This document shows, piece by piece, positions 16,573 to 24,664 of a stretch of 64,000 nt of DNA. Source of the DNA: Peribacillus simplex (GTDB lineage Bacteria; Bacillota; Bacilli; Bacillales; DSM-1321); contig NZ_LNNH01000010.1 in assembly GCF_001542915.1 (NCBI RefSeq), forward strand, positions 305,039 to 369,038. The letters run 5' to 3'. Numbering within the stretch: the stretch's first letter is position 1; each line of letters begins with the position of its first letter. Both the position numbers and the translations under genes were made by a program. The notes beneath the pieces were generated by a model, which saw only the letters and a program-made list of their open reading frames with translations, had not been told where the DNA came from and made no database searches.

Positions 16573-17018
16573 TCATATTCCGCAATGATAAAGGAAGAAT
16601 TCACCTTTAGCCAAAGCTTCTGACATTGAAATGATCTTTTCAAATTGTGCCATCACTTCATCTCGGCTTAAGGTTAACTTTTCAAAGTACCGCCATAAAC
16701 GTATGCACCAGTGAGTACAAAGCTCGCAGTTGCGTTCTTGAATAGATTTTTCCATGACGAAAAAATCCCTATTAAAGTTTTAGATGACGGCTTATCAAAA
16801 AGGGTGACTCCATGATAGTTAATACCCCTGCCGCTTGGATTCCCTCGCATTGCTGGGTTTTGACTCGGGATCCATTTCAATGAGTCCATTATGTATTGAA
16901 TTACATCATCATGTATCACGACACTTTCAATGACATCGTTACTGCTTTCTCTATGTATCCAAAAATCTTTAATAACGGTTGTTTTGGAAATAAGATAAAA
17001 CTCATGATTCAAGCCCAT
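16573..17018 (-). pseudogene. Frameshifted hypothetical protein gene
   Basis: The frame from ATG 17018 ends ...T-G-A-Y-V-Y-G-G-T-L-K-S at a TAA. An overlapping frame continues smoothly from Y-F-E-K-L-T-L-S-R-D-E to a stop at 16573. A single-base loss near 16689-16692 (GGCGGT-ACTTTG) would explain the break. The restored protein would be about 146 aa. The family is not recognised; the two-part length and conserved-looking hydrophobic pattern suggest a real ancestral gene. Confidence 0.6.
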
Positions 17019-17068
17019 ATTTTCCTCCTTAAAAATAAGTTCCTGCCGCCATTGCCTAGTAAAGATAA

Positions 17069-17353
17069 TTAATGAAGAGAGTTTGTGGTCTTTTTTCTAA
17101 ATCCTTTAATCGTTAAATAAATGGAGAATAGCAAGAACAAACCGCCAAATAACCATACCCCATATTCTTCACTAGAAAAATATTCATCTAAAAAATCATC
17201 AAGAAATAGTTTGCCTGTTATGTTGAAGATTAGACCTGTTGTGAAGAAGGTGAAAGCTATTGTGAAAAAACCTTGAACTTTATTTCTCTTGTCCTTAAAA
17301 CCATTCATTAAGCCTAAAACCACAGACAAAACCAATATATCAGTGATATTCAT
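17069..17353 (-). CDS. Small membrane protein, 94 aa
   Basis: There are three hydrophobic segments (about residues 4-18, 28-46 and 64-84) with an acidic loop D-E-Y-F-S-S-E-E between the last two. AGGGTG precedes the ATG. No family is recognised. Confidence 0.6.
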   Translation of the reverse strand: MNITDILVLSVVLGLMNGFKDKRNKVQGFFTIAFTFFTTGLIFNITGKLFLDDFLDEYFSSEEYGVWLFGGLFLLFSIYLTIKGFRKKTTNSLH

Positions 17354-17435
17354 ACACCCTAACCCTCTAAGCTTCTATTTTTATGTTCAGCATAAGCTAA
17401 AAAAATTCTACATCATATATAAAGGTATTTCCATG

Positions 17436-17482
17436 TGGCTAACCAGCCAAATAAGAAAAAGGCCGCTTCAGCAGCCTCTTTT
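17436..17482 (-). repeat. Intergenic element, short GCC-core subtype
   Basis: GGCTAACCAGCC, the AATAAGAAAAAG junction and a GGCCGCTTCAGCAGCC core are present. On the minus strand it forms a GC hairpin followed by TTTTTCTT, directly after the 17481 stop. Confidence 0.6.
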
Positions 17483-17663
17483 AACGATCATTATCTAAAT
17501 CATTATCCAGAAATGACTTTTTATCTTTTTTCATTTCATGCTTTTCTTCAAGGATTTGACCAATGATTGAATGGTTGATTCCCTTTCTTACTGCCGTTTC
17601 AATAACCACATATAGGATGAATAACCCAACAACAGTAAGACCTATCGGAATGATGATTTGCAC
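17481..17663 (-). CDS. Small conserved membrane protein, 60 aa
   Basis: One N-terminal helix (Q-I-I-I-P-I-G-L-T-V-V-G-L-F-I-L-Y) is followed by a charged tail ending D-N-D-L-D-N-D-R. GTG 17663 is 7 nt after TTGGAGG. The upstream ATG lies inside the ribosome-site region and is less likely. The role is unknown. Confidence 0.6.
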   Translation of the reverse strand: MQIIIPIGLTVVGLFILYVVIETAVRKGINHSIIGQILEEKHEMKKDKKSFLDNDLDNDR

Positions 17664-17727
17664 TGAATAACCTCCAAACAAACATTTTTTTCATTTCACC
17701 ATAAGATTCACGGCTCCTTGTTGAATT

Positions 17728-17792
17728 ACCCTACTCCGTATCCCTTTTAAATAAGCTGCCTTAAAGACAGACCTGCTTATTTATTCAGCCTC
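17728..17792 (-). repeat. Intergenic element, degenerate
   Basis: The core AAGCTGCCTTAAAGACAG is intact while the arms are eroded (ACCCTACTCCG on the left, TTATTCAGCCTC on the right). It lies just past the 3' end of the pseudogene at 17809. Confidence 0.55.
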
Positions 17793-17808
17793 ATCAATCT
17801 CAGCACTT

Positions 17809-18018
17809 TCATTTAATCACTGCTGCAGCTGCCCATAATATGATATGTATAATTATACCATCCAATAGTGATTGAACAGGGTAACAAGTTGAAAAAGGAT
17901 ATTTTTCAGTAGTAAAGCCATTAATTTTCAGCCAAACGAGGTATCGATATATCGTAACGATCGTCCCTGCCAAAAATACGATAAACGATCATACGTTTAA
18001 CGCACGGTAGTTCTTCAT
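17809..18018 (-). pseudogene. Two-helix small protein gene with in-frame TGA
   Basis: AAGGGGG precedes ATG 18018. Nine codons (MKNYRALNV) are followed by TGA, then the same frame stays open for 59 more codons with two hydrophobic helices and ends at TGA 17809. No alternative start with a ribosome site follows the internal TGA. A CGA-to-TGA change would explain it. Read-through cannot be excluded from sequence. Confidence 0.55.
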
Positions 18019-18035
18019 CTTTTCCCCCTTACCTT

Positions 18036-18115
18036 AATCTGCCTTATCATTCCAAGAAGAAAAAAGGCTGCCACATTAGCAGCCCCGTATATGAACAGCG
18101 CACTTGTCAGTTGAA
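18036..18115 (-). repeat. Three-hairpin intergenic element, GCTGCC/GCAGCC core
   Basis: The core is GGCTGCCACATTAGCAGCC and the right arm is CAGCGCACTTGTCAGTTG. It lies between the anti-sigma gene (stop 18202) and the pseudogene, 87 nt beyond that stop. Confidence 0.6.
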
Positions 18116-18201
18116 TTTACTTACCTAAGGTTTCTAGGTTGCCTGCCTTTCATTTTATATTTTATCTGTGTATGGTGAGTTTTATATCAATGGTTCTGCC
18201 T

Positions 18202-19194
18202 TCAATACTTATCTACCGTAGCCCCTATGACGGAGGCACGGATGAAATCAAGCTTTTGGAAACGTCTAAGCTCCGCTGGCGAACCGGTCACGACAGCCCC
18301 GTTTAACCGAATTTCCCCTTTTGTAGATTGTGTGTTTTCCTTGATTCCCTTCAGCGCTTCTTTAATGGAGCTTTTATGACTATCTGTTTTGTTCAGTTGC
18401 TTCATCGTCTGTATGAACCCTTGCCCATTTTCCTTAGAATAAGGGTATTCTTGGCGGACTTCGAATCCGAAGGCTCCGCCACCTCCCTTAGTTTTTAGGC
18501 TATCAGAATCCAGTTCCTTTGTCATTCTGTCCATTTGGGCAACAGTTGTTGTATCGGCCCATAACCAATTGACATTTTCATAGCCAAGCTTCTTACTTAG
18601 CTCTGCCAAAGTCATTGGCTCCTTAAAGGAAAGGGCCACTTCAATTAATTTATTTTTGTCCAAACCGACTGCAGTATCAAGTTCTATCGGTAAATAGTCA
18701 TAGGATAAACCTGGGTAATAAAAATCGATTTTCCTTTCATTATTGAATTCATTGTAACGGACCATTCGTTGCGCTTTTTCGTTAAAAACATTGACTTCGA
18801 TCATCCCGCTTCCTCGTTCAATCGTATCGATCCTTCCGAACAATGGGATTTTCTCGGTCTTTTTATCCCATACGATTGAACGGTCACCAATGCTTTTACG
18901 ATATGTCGTTTCTTTTGTTACACTAAATAAATTATAATTATTGCTGCTACTCGCAAATGATATATTGGCCCCATGAATCATGTCATAATAATTATCCTGA
19001 TGCTCTAGCCGATTAGTGAGGATGTATTGACTGCCTGTGAAAAGGATGGTCAACAGAATCACAGTTGTAAATACAGCAATGATCACATACTTGAATGTCT
19101 GTCTTCTTCTTGTTTTTTTGATGGCCTTTTGCAAGGAAGGTGTGCTGATAAAGTCGATTTCTTCCTCTTTTTTTGATTCATGGTTATCACTCAT
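18202..19194 (-). CDS. Anti-sigma factor with sigma-regulator N- and C-terminal domains
   Basis: A 330-aa protein with a cytosolic Lys/Arg-rich N-terminus, one membrane helix at about residues 35-57 and a large extracytoplasmic part. The C-terminus (V-T-G-S-P-A-E-L-R-R-F) matches the sigma-factor-regulator C-terminal family. It overlaps the ECF sigma gene by 8 nt, so the pair is translationally coupled. It probably holds the sigma factor at the membrane until an envelope signal arrives. Confidence 0.82.
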   Translation of the reverse strand: MSDNHESKKEEEIDFISTPSLQKAIKKTRRRQTFKYVIIAVFTTVILLTILFTGSQYILTNRLEHQDNYYDMIHGANISFASSSNNYNLFSVTKETTYRKSIGDRSIVWDKKTEKIPLFGRIDTIERGSGMIEVNVFNEKAQRMVRYNEFNNERKIDFYYPGLSYDYLPIELDTAVGLDKNKLIEVALSFKEPMTLAELSKKLGYENVNWLWADTTTVAQMDRMTKELDSDSLKTKGGGGAFGFEVRQEYPYSKENGQGFIQTMKQLNKTDSHKSSIKEALKGIKENTQSTKGEIRLNGAVVTGSPAELRRFQKLDFIRASVIGATVDKY

Positions 19195-19687
19195 GATTCT
19201 CCTCCTTATAAATCTTCGCTAATCGTTTCCTCGCTCTGAATAAATTCGTCTTAATGGAACTGATCGGCTTCTCTATTAACATCGCTATCTCTTCGTACGA
19301 TAAGCCTGATTGATACTTTAATAACAAAAGTTCTTGAAAGTGTGGCCTTAACTTTGAAAGGGCATCTCCAACCTCTTTATTCCTTTCTTTCACAAGAAAG
19401 ATCACCTCTGGAAGCTCTTCTATGTCCGTCACTAAACGTTCTTCATTTAAATTGAGGTCATACCGACGGTGCTTTCGGCACTGATCATAATGAAAATTCA
19501 ATGATACGCGTATCAGCCAACTCCGAATCTTGGAAGTCTGAATCGTATCGTAATAAAGCAGATACTTATAAGCCGTTTCCTGAACAGCATCCTCTGAATC
19601 TGCCTGCGAAATGCCCAACTTCCGCAAGTATCTATATACAATATTAAGCTCCGAATTAAGTACGTTATTTTTAGTTATGTCATCCAT
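19187..19687 (-). CDS. ECF RNA polymerase sigma factor
   Basis: A 166-aa sigma-70 ECF protein. Region 2 includes D-A-V-Q-E-T-A-Y-K-Y and region 4 includes L-S-Y-E-E-I-A-M-L-I-E-K-P-I-S-S-I-K-T. ATG 19687 is used (GGAGG 6 nt upstream); the adjacent ATG 19690 is equally in frame. It is followed by its anti-sigma gene and preceded by an ECF-type promoter, so it is likely autoregulated. The exact Bacillus paralogue (SigM/V/W/X) is not assigned. Confidence 0.88.
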   Translation of the reverse strand: MDDITKNNVLNSELNIVYRYLRKLGISQADSEDAVQETAYKYLLYYDTIQTSKIRSWLIRVSLNFHYDQCRKHRRYDLNLNEERLVTDIEELPEVIFLVKERNKEVGDALSKLRPHFQELLLLKYQSGLSYEEIAMLIEKPISSIKTNLFRARKRLAKIYKEENHE

Positions 19688-19705
19688 CATCGTCCTCCTG
19701 CCTAC

Positions 19706-19734
19706 TAGACGTATATCGTATAGAAAAGTTTACA
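19706..19734 (-). promoter_or_regulatory. ECF-type autoregulatory promoter
   Basis: On the minus strand, TGTAAAC (19728-19734) and CGTC (19708-19711) are exactly 16 nt apart. This fits the TGAAAC-N16-CGTC architecture of Bacillus ECF promoters, and it sits 15-20 nt before the sigma gene's SD. Confidence 0.7.
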
Positions 19735-19763
19735 ATTTTACTTACACATTTTCAGTTTTTTTT

Positions 19764-19812
19764 TCCATACAAAAAAAGAGCTGCCAAGGCAACCCCCTTA
19801 TTGTTTACGTAC
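19764..19812 (-). repeat. Intergenic element fragment, CAAGGC core
   Basis: CCATACAAAAAAAG, GAGCTGCCAAGGCAACC and CCCTTATTGTTTACG match the TTATTGAAGTAACG subfamily. It is 34 nt beyond the alpha/beta-hydrolase stop. Confidence 0.5.
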
Positions 19813-19845
19813 AATCTCCATAACTTATCATTGCTTCGTTCAGTA

Positions 19846-20664
19846 TCAGTTATGGAAGTCTTCAACTCTATCCAGCCATTCATTTATTAGCGTAGGGAAG
19901 AGTTGTGGTTGTTCAATTTGCAGATTGTGGCCTGCACTATCCAATACGGCAAATGTTCCTTTCGGATACTTATCGGCTAGGTCAAGAGCATCCTTATATC
20001 CAACCGAAGAGTCTTGCCTTCCTAACAGGAAAACGCTGGGTTTACTGAAATCAGACTGATCAATCTTAAAAGAAAACCCATATTCATTTTTTACCTTATT
20101 TAGAAACTTTTCATCTCCCATTTTACAACCACTAAGAATTTCTTCGTTGTACCTTAACCATGTGTATTCATTAAGTACAATGTTATGATTCTTGAAATCT
20201 TCTAATTGATCCTTTGATAAACTTTCAATAAACTTTTGATTCATCTTTACTATTTCGTGTTTCTCAACTGTTCGATTTTCTGGAAGTGGTAAAATGACCG
20301 GACATATGAAGGCAGCGCCGAGTATTCGTTTCTGCTGCTTTTCAATAAGGCCCCTAGCTATATAGCCACCGTATGACTCCCCGGCAATGACGTACTCTTG
20401 GTCAGGAATTACGGCTTGAATGAAATCCGAAACAGCATTCAGCATTTCATCGGAACTGCTTATTTCGTCGTATCCTTTTGTTAATCCCATCCCAGGAAGG
20501 TCCAAATAAATCCGGCGCCACCCGTGCCTCCCAGCCAATATAGGCTCCATACACCCGCTCATCAATCGATGGTCAGGAGTATAACCATGTATCATTAAAA
20601 TGGGCGTACCTTCCCCTAAATCTTCATAATATATTTCAGCCTGGCGAACTTTACAATATGCCAT
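19846..20664 (-). CDS. Alpha/beta hydrolase
   Basis: A 272-aa alpha/beta-fold hydrolase with nucleophile elbow G-E-S-Y-G-G near residue 96, acid in G-R-Q-D near residue 219 and histidine in A-G-H-N near residue 246. The oxyanion region is H-G-Y-T-P-D. The substrate is unknown; an esterase or peptidase role is possible. AAGGAG lies upstream of the ATG. It is a single gene. Confidence 0.8.
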   Translation of the reverse strand: MAYCKVRQAEIYYEDLGEGTPILMIHGYTPDHRLMSGCMEPILAGRHGWRRIYLDLPGMGLTKGYDEISSSDEMLNAVSDFIQAVIPDQEYVIAGESYGGYIARGLIEKQQKRILGAAFICPVILPLPENRTVEKHEIVKMNQKFIESLSKDQLEDFKNHNIVLNEYTWLRYNEEILSGCKMGDEKFLNKVKNEYGFSFKIDQSDFSKPSVFLLGRQDSSVGYKDALDLADKYPKGTFAVLDSAGHNLQIEQPQLFPTLINEWLDRVEDFHN

Positions 20665-20725
20665 TTTACTCCTTCTTTCTTTAAGACTCTTTTCGTAAAG
20701 ATTATTGTTTTTAACACGAAACGAT

Positions 20726-21241
20726 TCAAGGCTGATTGAAGCGGAGGTGCGAGACTCCTGCGGGCGCTGCGGGACAAATTCTTTTGCCTTTACCCTGTAA
20801 CTCTTCCCACTCTGGCCAAGTCATCATATCTAATTCAGGTCTTGGTGGATCATCTAGTATCGATATAAATTCAATGGAATGACCATCTGGATCTTCGAAA
20901 TAGATAGATACAGCGGGCATGAATGGAAAGACTAGTAACGTTTCGGAACTCTCTCCAAGAAAATTTGTTGTTGGAATGCCTAATTTGGATAAATATTCTT
21001 TTGCCGAGGATATATCCTCCACATTAACTTTAAAAGCAAAATGTTGTCGCTGCACTAAAGAACTGGGATAGTTTTCTCGGATACCAAGCATCGACTCTCC
21101 TGGTTGCCCAACCCAATAAAATTTTGACTTTCTAGCAGTATCTTCATGTAACGGAATAATGTTCAAGAACTTTTCATAAAATGTCGCCGACCTTTGATAG
21201 TCCCTAACGTTAATATGAGTTTCAAAAATACCTTTTATCAT
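20726..21241 (-). CDS. VOC-family (glyoxalase/dioxygenase) protein with repeat-derived tail
   Basis: A 171-aa protein with the paired beta-alpha-beta-beta-beta modules of the VOC superfamily (T-H-I-N-V-R-D at the start, D-P-D-G-H-S-I-E-F before the end). The last roughly 17 residues (...I-C-P-A-A-P-A-G-V-S-H-L-R-F) are translated from an abundant Bacillaceae GC-rich repeat motif at 20734-20779, so the natural C-terminus has probably been replaced. AGGGGC precedes the ATG. Confidence 0.75.
   Translation of the reverse strand: MIKGIFETHINVRDYQRSATFYEKFLNIIPLHEDTARKSKFYWVGQPGESMLGIRENYPSSLVQRQHFAFKVNVEDISSAKEYLSKLGIPTTNFLGESSETLLVFPFMPAVSIYFEDPDGHSIEFISILDDPPRPELDMMTWPEWEELQGKGKRICPAAPAGVSHLRFNQP
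20734..20779. repeat. Fragment of a GC-rich Bacillaceae intergenic repeat
   Basis: GAAGCGGAGGTGCGAGACTC plus CTGCGGGCGCTGCGGGA is far more GC-rich than its surroundings. From memory it matches a motif very common between genes in Bacillaceae. It overlaps the 3' end of the VOC gene. Confidence 0.6.
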
Positions 21242-21343
21242 TATTGCCAGCCCCTATCTTACAGGTGATTACGTTAACATCAATATCCTGCTCTTATTTT
21301 ATACATTATTGAAATATTTAACAAATAGCCCAACCCGAACAAA

Positions 21344-21424
21344 CAACCTTCACCTGTTGCTTCCGTAAAAAAAAGCTGCCTTAAAGACAGCCCGAACCCA
21401 CAGCAAAGCACCAGTTAGTTGCAA
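21344..21424 (-). repeat. Three-hairpin intergenic element
   Basis: The core AGCTGCCTTAAAGACAGC is intact, the right arm is CAGCAAAGCACCAGTTAGTTG, and the left arm has diverged (ACCTGTTGCTTCCG). It ends 4 nt before the stop of the 21428 gene. Confidence 0.8.
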
Positions 21425-21427
21425 TTA

Positions 21428-21679
21428 CTATTCCTTTGCTAGTTCCCCTAAACCAATGGAAAACAGAAGGACCAAAAGAAGGCACACCATAATATATATC
21501 GCCTTTCTTACCTTAAATGGCAGTAAATTCATCAAAAGATACATAAAATTACCGAGGATTCCTGCTCCACTTATCACTTCCGTCTTCTCTTTATCTTGTT
21601 CTTTAGTATATCTAATGGAAAATATCAATCCTGTCATCGATAGGAGAATAAGAAAGAGAAACCCTATATCTATGTTCAT
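21428..21679 (-). CDS. Small membrane protein, 83 aa
   Basis: Two hydrophobic stretches flank a charged middle (Y-T-K-E-Q-D-K-E-K). ATG 21679 is one base after the upstream gene's TGA and has TGAGGG 8 nt before it, so the two genes are translationally coupled. The function is unknown. Confidence 0.55.
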   Translation of the reverse strand: MNIDIGFLFLILLSMTGLIFSIRYTKEQDKEKTEVISGAGILGNFMYLLMNLLPFKVRKAIYIMVCLLLVLLFSIGLGELAKE

Positions 21680-21680
21680 T

Positions 21681-21911
21681 TCATGTTCCCTCACCCTTTT
21701 GGGATCCTGATGGTATATCCGGATCCCTTTTCTTTTTTTCTAGAAAGAATCCAGTAGCTGCCACGACCAGCATTAGAAAGATGCCTATACACGCAGTTAC
21801 GATCCCTGCTGTTTTGTCTTTGGCATAAAAACATATATATGTATTAAAAGAGATAAACATTAAAAAAATAAATAACTTTGCAACGAAGTTAATCGTAACC
21901 ATTGGTTTCAC
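21681..21911 (-). CDS. Small membrane protein, 76 aa
   Basis: Two membrane helices and a basic C-terminal tail (K-K-K-R-D-P). GTG 21911 has GAGG six nt upstream and is preferred over ATG 21923, which lacks a site. It is the first gene of a coupled pair with 21428-21679. Confidence 0.5.
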   Translation of the reverse strand: MKPMVTINFVAKLFIFLMFISFNTYICFYAKDKTAGIVTACIGIFLMLVVAATGFFLEKKKRDPDIPSGSQKGEGT

Positions 21912-22042
21912 AATAAACCTCATTCATCTTTCAACAGGCTAGTGAAACTGCAATTCATTGAAGTCTTTCCTACCCTTTATCTGTTTTAAATCCCTCTGGA
22001 ATCGATTGCTCAACAGGGTCAACTAATTTAGACTACATAAAG

Positions 22043-22378
22043 CTAATCACCTATGGCAAATACATGTTTTTTTCGCTGTATTGCTTCCATGCAGAGCCAT
22101 TTTAAATCTTTAGCAAAACGCCGGACTTGCTGATCTTTGTCCTCCTTTGTGTAGGTATGAATTAAACCTTCGCATATCCCTATCAATTGTTTAATCTCAT
22201 CTCTATACAAAATGGTTTCCCCATAAATATCAAGATTTAGAAGGAAGCCAAACTTATTAGCAGAATCCTTTTCCTTTTTTAAAAGATAGGAGTGTATCCC
22301 CTCCTCAAACTCTACAAACGTTTCTTCCTTATACGCTTCTTTATAGGTGGTAGCTAAAATGAATTGGATTCCACACAT
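22043..22378 (-). CDS. Hypothetical soluble protein, 111 aa
   Basis: A charged alpha-helical protein without membrane segments. AAGGGAG lies 6 nt before the ATG. The general character (small, acidic, stand-alone) resembles immunity proteins, but no family signature is seen. Confidence 0.55.
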   Translation of the reverse strand: MCGIQFILATTYKEAYKEETFVEFEEGIHSYLLKKEKDSANKFGFLLNLDIYGETILYRDEIKQLIGICEGLIHTYTKEDKDQQVRRFAKDLKWLCMEAIQRKKHVFAIGD

Positions 22379-22538
22379 TCACTTCTCCCTTTCCCTGCTT
22401 ATTTCTACCTATTGTAGCAAAAATGCCTTTACTTAAGGGGCAGCTTTTTTTTTGCGATACGGTCTCTTTCACCATTTGCCATCACATTCCTTTTAATGGT
22501 AAATTTAAGGTAAAACTCAAGTTTAAAGGGGAGTCACG

Positions 22539-23006
22539 ATGAAGAAGAAAATGACCGCTGTACTAGTTATCATGATGGCACTAACAGCTTGTAGCATCTT
22601 CACTGATAAAGGTACCGAATCAGAGACGAAGACCAAAATTGATTATCAATTTACAGGAGAGAGCGAGCACTGGGAGGCTGTATATTCTTATAAAGCAACC
22701 GAAATATGGGGCAAAAAGGGCAGACAAGCAACTCACTCCAGCAAAGATAACTATGTACTTACATTAAAATACAAGGGATCTTTGGAAGAATTATCTTCAA
22801 TGAAACACCTTGAATATTCTTATGAAACAAGCTCAAGTAAAGGAAGTAAAAGAGAGGACTATCCTGCCCCGCCTAGTGAAAAAGTATTTACAACTAGTGG
22901 AAGTTCAGTAAATGGAGCAATGAAGAACAAAGATGAAATGATTAAGATACATGTAAAATGGGATGACAATGACGAGTCATTCGAACTGCGTAATAAAACC
23001 AAGTAA
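22539..23006 (+). CDS. Putative lipoprotein, 155 aa
   Basis: A Lys-rich signal peptide with lipobox L-T-A-C (Cys18) is followed by a hydrophilic Lys/Ser-rich beta-type domain. AAAGGGGAG precedes the ATG. It is probably anchored on the outer face of the membrane. The function is unknown. It is monocistronic with its own terminator. Confidence 0.65.
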   Translation: MKKKMTAVLVIMMALTACSIFTDKGTESETKTKIDYQFTGESEHWEAVYSYKATEIWGKKGRQATHSSKDNYVLTLKYKGSLEELSSMKHLEYSYETSSSKGSKREDYPAPPSEKVFTTSGSSVNGAMKNKDEMIKIHVKWDDNDESFELRNKTK

Positions 23007-23052
23007 TTGGCCGAAATATTAGGTATGCAAATCCATGAAACCCTTCAAAATA

Positions 23053-23080
23053 AATGACTTTAATGTAGAAGTCATTTTTT
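23053..23080 (+). terminator. Terminator of the 22539 lipoprotein gene
   Basis: ATGACTT and AAGTCAT pair around a short loop with seven Ts. Confidence 0.75.
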
Positions 23081-23118
23081 TGTTTTGGCTTTTTTTATCA
23101 ATCGTCATAGGTATAACA

Positions 23119-23149
23119 AAAAAAGGGCTACTTCACGTAACCCTTTTTA
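23119..23149 (-). terminator. Bidirectional terminator after beta-lactamase
   Basis: AAAAGGGCTAC and GTAACCCTTTTT pair. A- and T-runs on the two sides allow use from both strands. It may be a shortened relative of the intergenic element core. Confidence 0.65.
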
Positions 23150-23163
23150 GTACATTCCTTTTT

Positions 23164-24096
23164 CTATTTATTTTTGACTTTAAGAGCCTGTATTACTTCT
23201 TTTGTTGCCTCAGCGATAAGCTTGTCATTATACTCGGCATCTTTTTCATCACGACTTGAAAGGACGGCAAGAACGATAGGGTCTCCTTTTGATGGCCAAA
23301 TGATGGCGATGTCATTTCGCGTACCATATGATCCCGCGCCAGTCTTATCAGCAACTTCCCATCCTTTCGGCACTCCAGCTCGAATTAGCGCATCTCCCGT
23401 CGTATTTCGCTTCATCCAATCTATTAAAAGCTCACGTTTCTCTTTTGGAAGTGCATCTCCCAATGTAAAAGCCTGAAGACTTTCAGCAAGTGCTCTTGGC
23501 GTACTCGTATCATGAGTTTCACCAGGATTCACTTCGTTTAAAGCTGGCTCAATCCGCTCAGGGCTGGTAACATCATCACCCATTTCCTCCAGTGCTTTTT
23601 TGAATCCAGCCGGTCCCCCCAGTTGCTTAAGGATAAGGTTTCCAGCAGTATTGTCACTGTATCGAAGAGATGCATCCGAAAGCTCCTTAAGAGTCATCCC
23701 GGCATCAACATGCTTCTCTGTGATCGGATTATAATTAACCAGATCCTCCTGTGTATAGGTAATTCTTTGCTTAAGGTCTTCCAATGATTTCTGTTGTAAT
23801 AGAGCTCCTACAGCTAGGGCCTTATGAGTGGATGTATAAGCAAAACGCTCATCTGGATGATAGGTTACCGTTTGGTTTGTACCGGTATCCAAGGCAAAGA
23901 TACCAAGCTTGGCATCAAATTTTTCTTCAAGCTGGGCAAAATTTTGAATCTTGGCCGTTTCTTGTTTTTTAGGTTCAGTTAATTCAGCATTCCCGTTATG
24001 GTTTGAACAACCCGCAAGCGCTGCGCATGAAAGAACCAGTACTGGCACTATTTTTTTGAATGTGGAAGTACAAAAAATATGGTTCAATGATTTCAT
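23164..24096 (-). CDS. bla: Class A beta-lactamase, lipoprotein form
   Basis: A 310-aa serine beta-lactamase. The S-T-H-K motif gives Ser89 and Lys92, the S-D-N triad lies at 147-149, the omega-loop Glu183 is in E-P-A-L-N-E and K-T-G lies at 251-253. All catalytic elements are present. The lipobox L-A-G-C (Cys30) predicts membrane anchoring after lipidation. It should hydrolyse penicillins. No blaI/blaR genes are adjacent. AGAGGTG precedes the ATG. Confidence 0.95.
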   Translation of the reverse strand: MKSLNHIFCTSTFKKIVPVLVLSCAALAGCSNHNGNAELTEPKKQETAKIQNFAQLEEKFDAKLGIFALDTGTNQTVTYHPDERFAYTSTHKALAVGALLQQKSLEDLKQRITYTQEDLVNYNPITEKHVDAGMTLKELSDASLRYSDNTAGNLILKQLGGPAGFKKALEEMGDDVTSPERIEPALNEVNPGETHDTSTPRALAESLQAFTLGDALPKEKRELLIDWMKRNTTGDALIRAGVPKGWEVADKTGAGSYGTRNDIAIIWPSKGDPIVLAVLSSRDEKDAEYNDKLIAEATKEVIQALKVKNK

Positions 24097-24283
24097 TGAA
24101 ATTACACCTCTTTCTAGAAATTTTTTATTATCTGTTCTCCTCCGCAGGAAACACTAACACAGTCATTTTATCAACGATCCGCAACAATGAACATGTAGTG
24201 CTTATAATACCTCCATGATAAAAAGATGAATATTTAAAATATTCAACGCAGGAAAATCGATCGTTTCATACTAACGGTTTCTC

Positions 24284-24664
24284 CTATTGTTTAAATGGAA
24301 GCCGTGGACTTTCATCTTGATAGATAGAGTAAGTCCAGCCTCCATTTTCCATTTCTGAGCATTGATCATCATTGCAAAAAAAGAGATAGGTCTGCTGGTC
24401 AGTACGGACACTTACACCAAAATAGTAGGGGAATGCTCCCCCTTTATTTTTATCCAGGCTAGCATCCATCGCAATAATGTTCTCTTTTTCTGCTATCTTT
24501 TTATAATCTTGACTCTCAACCGTTTTTTGAACCATTTCACTTAAAATAACCTGTTCACTTTTGGAAGGTTCATACGCATGTTCAAAAATAAGCCATCTTC
24601 CAAATAAAAACAAATTAAACCCGATACTGATCATCAATAATGTAACTAAAATTTTATTCTTCAT
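24284..24664 (-). CDS. Hypothetical single-pass exported protein, 126 aa
   Basis: An N-terminal hydrophobic helix (L-V-T-L-L-M-I-S-I-G-F-N-L-F-L-F) is followed by an extracytoplasmic domain with two cysteines (F-F-C-N-D-D-Q-C). GGGAGGGGG precedes the ATG. Its start overlaps the stop of the Xre regulator by 4 nt (ATGA), so it is co-expressed with that regulator and likely regulated by it. Confidence 0.6.
   Translation of the reverse strand: MKNKILVTLLMISIGFNLFLFGRWLIFEHAYEPSKSEQVILSEMVQKTVESQDYKKIAEKENIIAMDASLDKNKGGAFPYYFGVSVRTDQQTYLFFCNDDQCSEMENGGWTYSIYQDESPRLPFKQ

Noticed and set aside
22431-22460. Reverse-oriented copy of the intergenic element
   Set aside because: AAGGGGCAGC followed by a T-run recalls the core, but there are no arms and no hairpin partner, so the match is probably chance.
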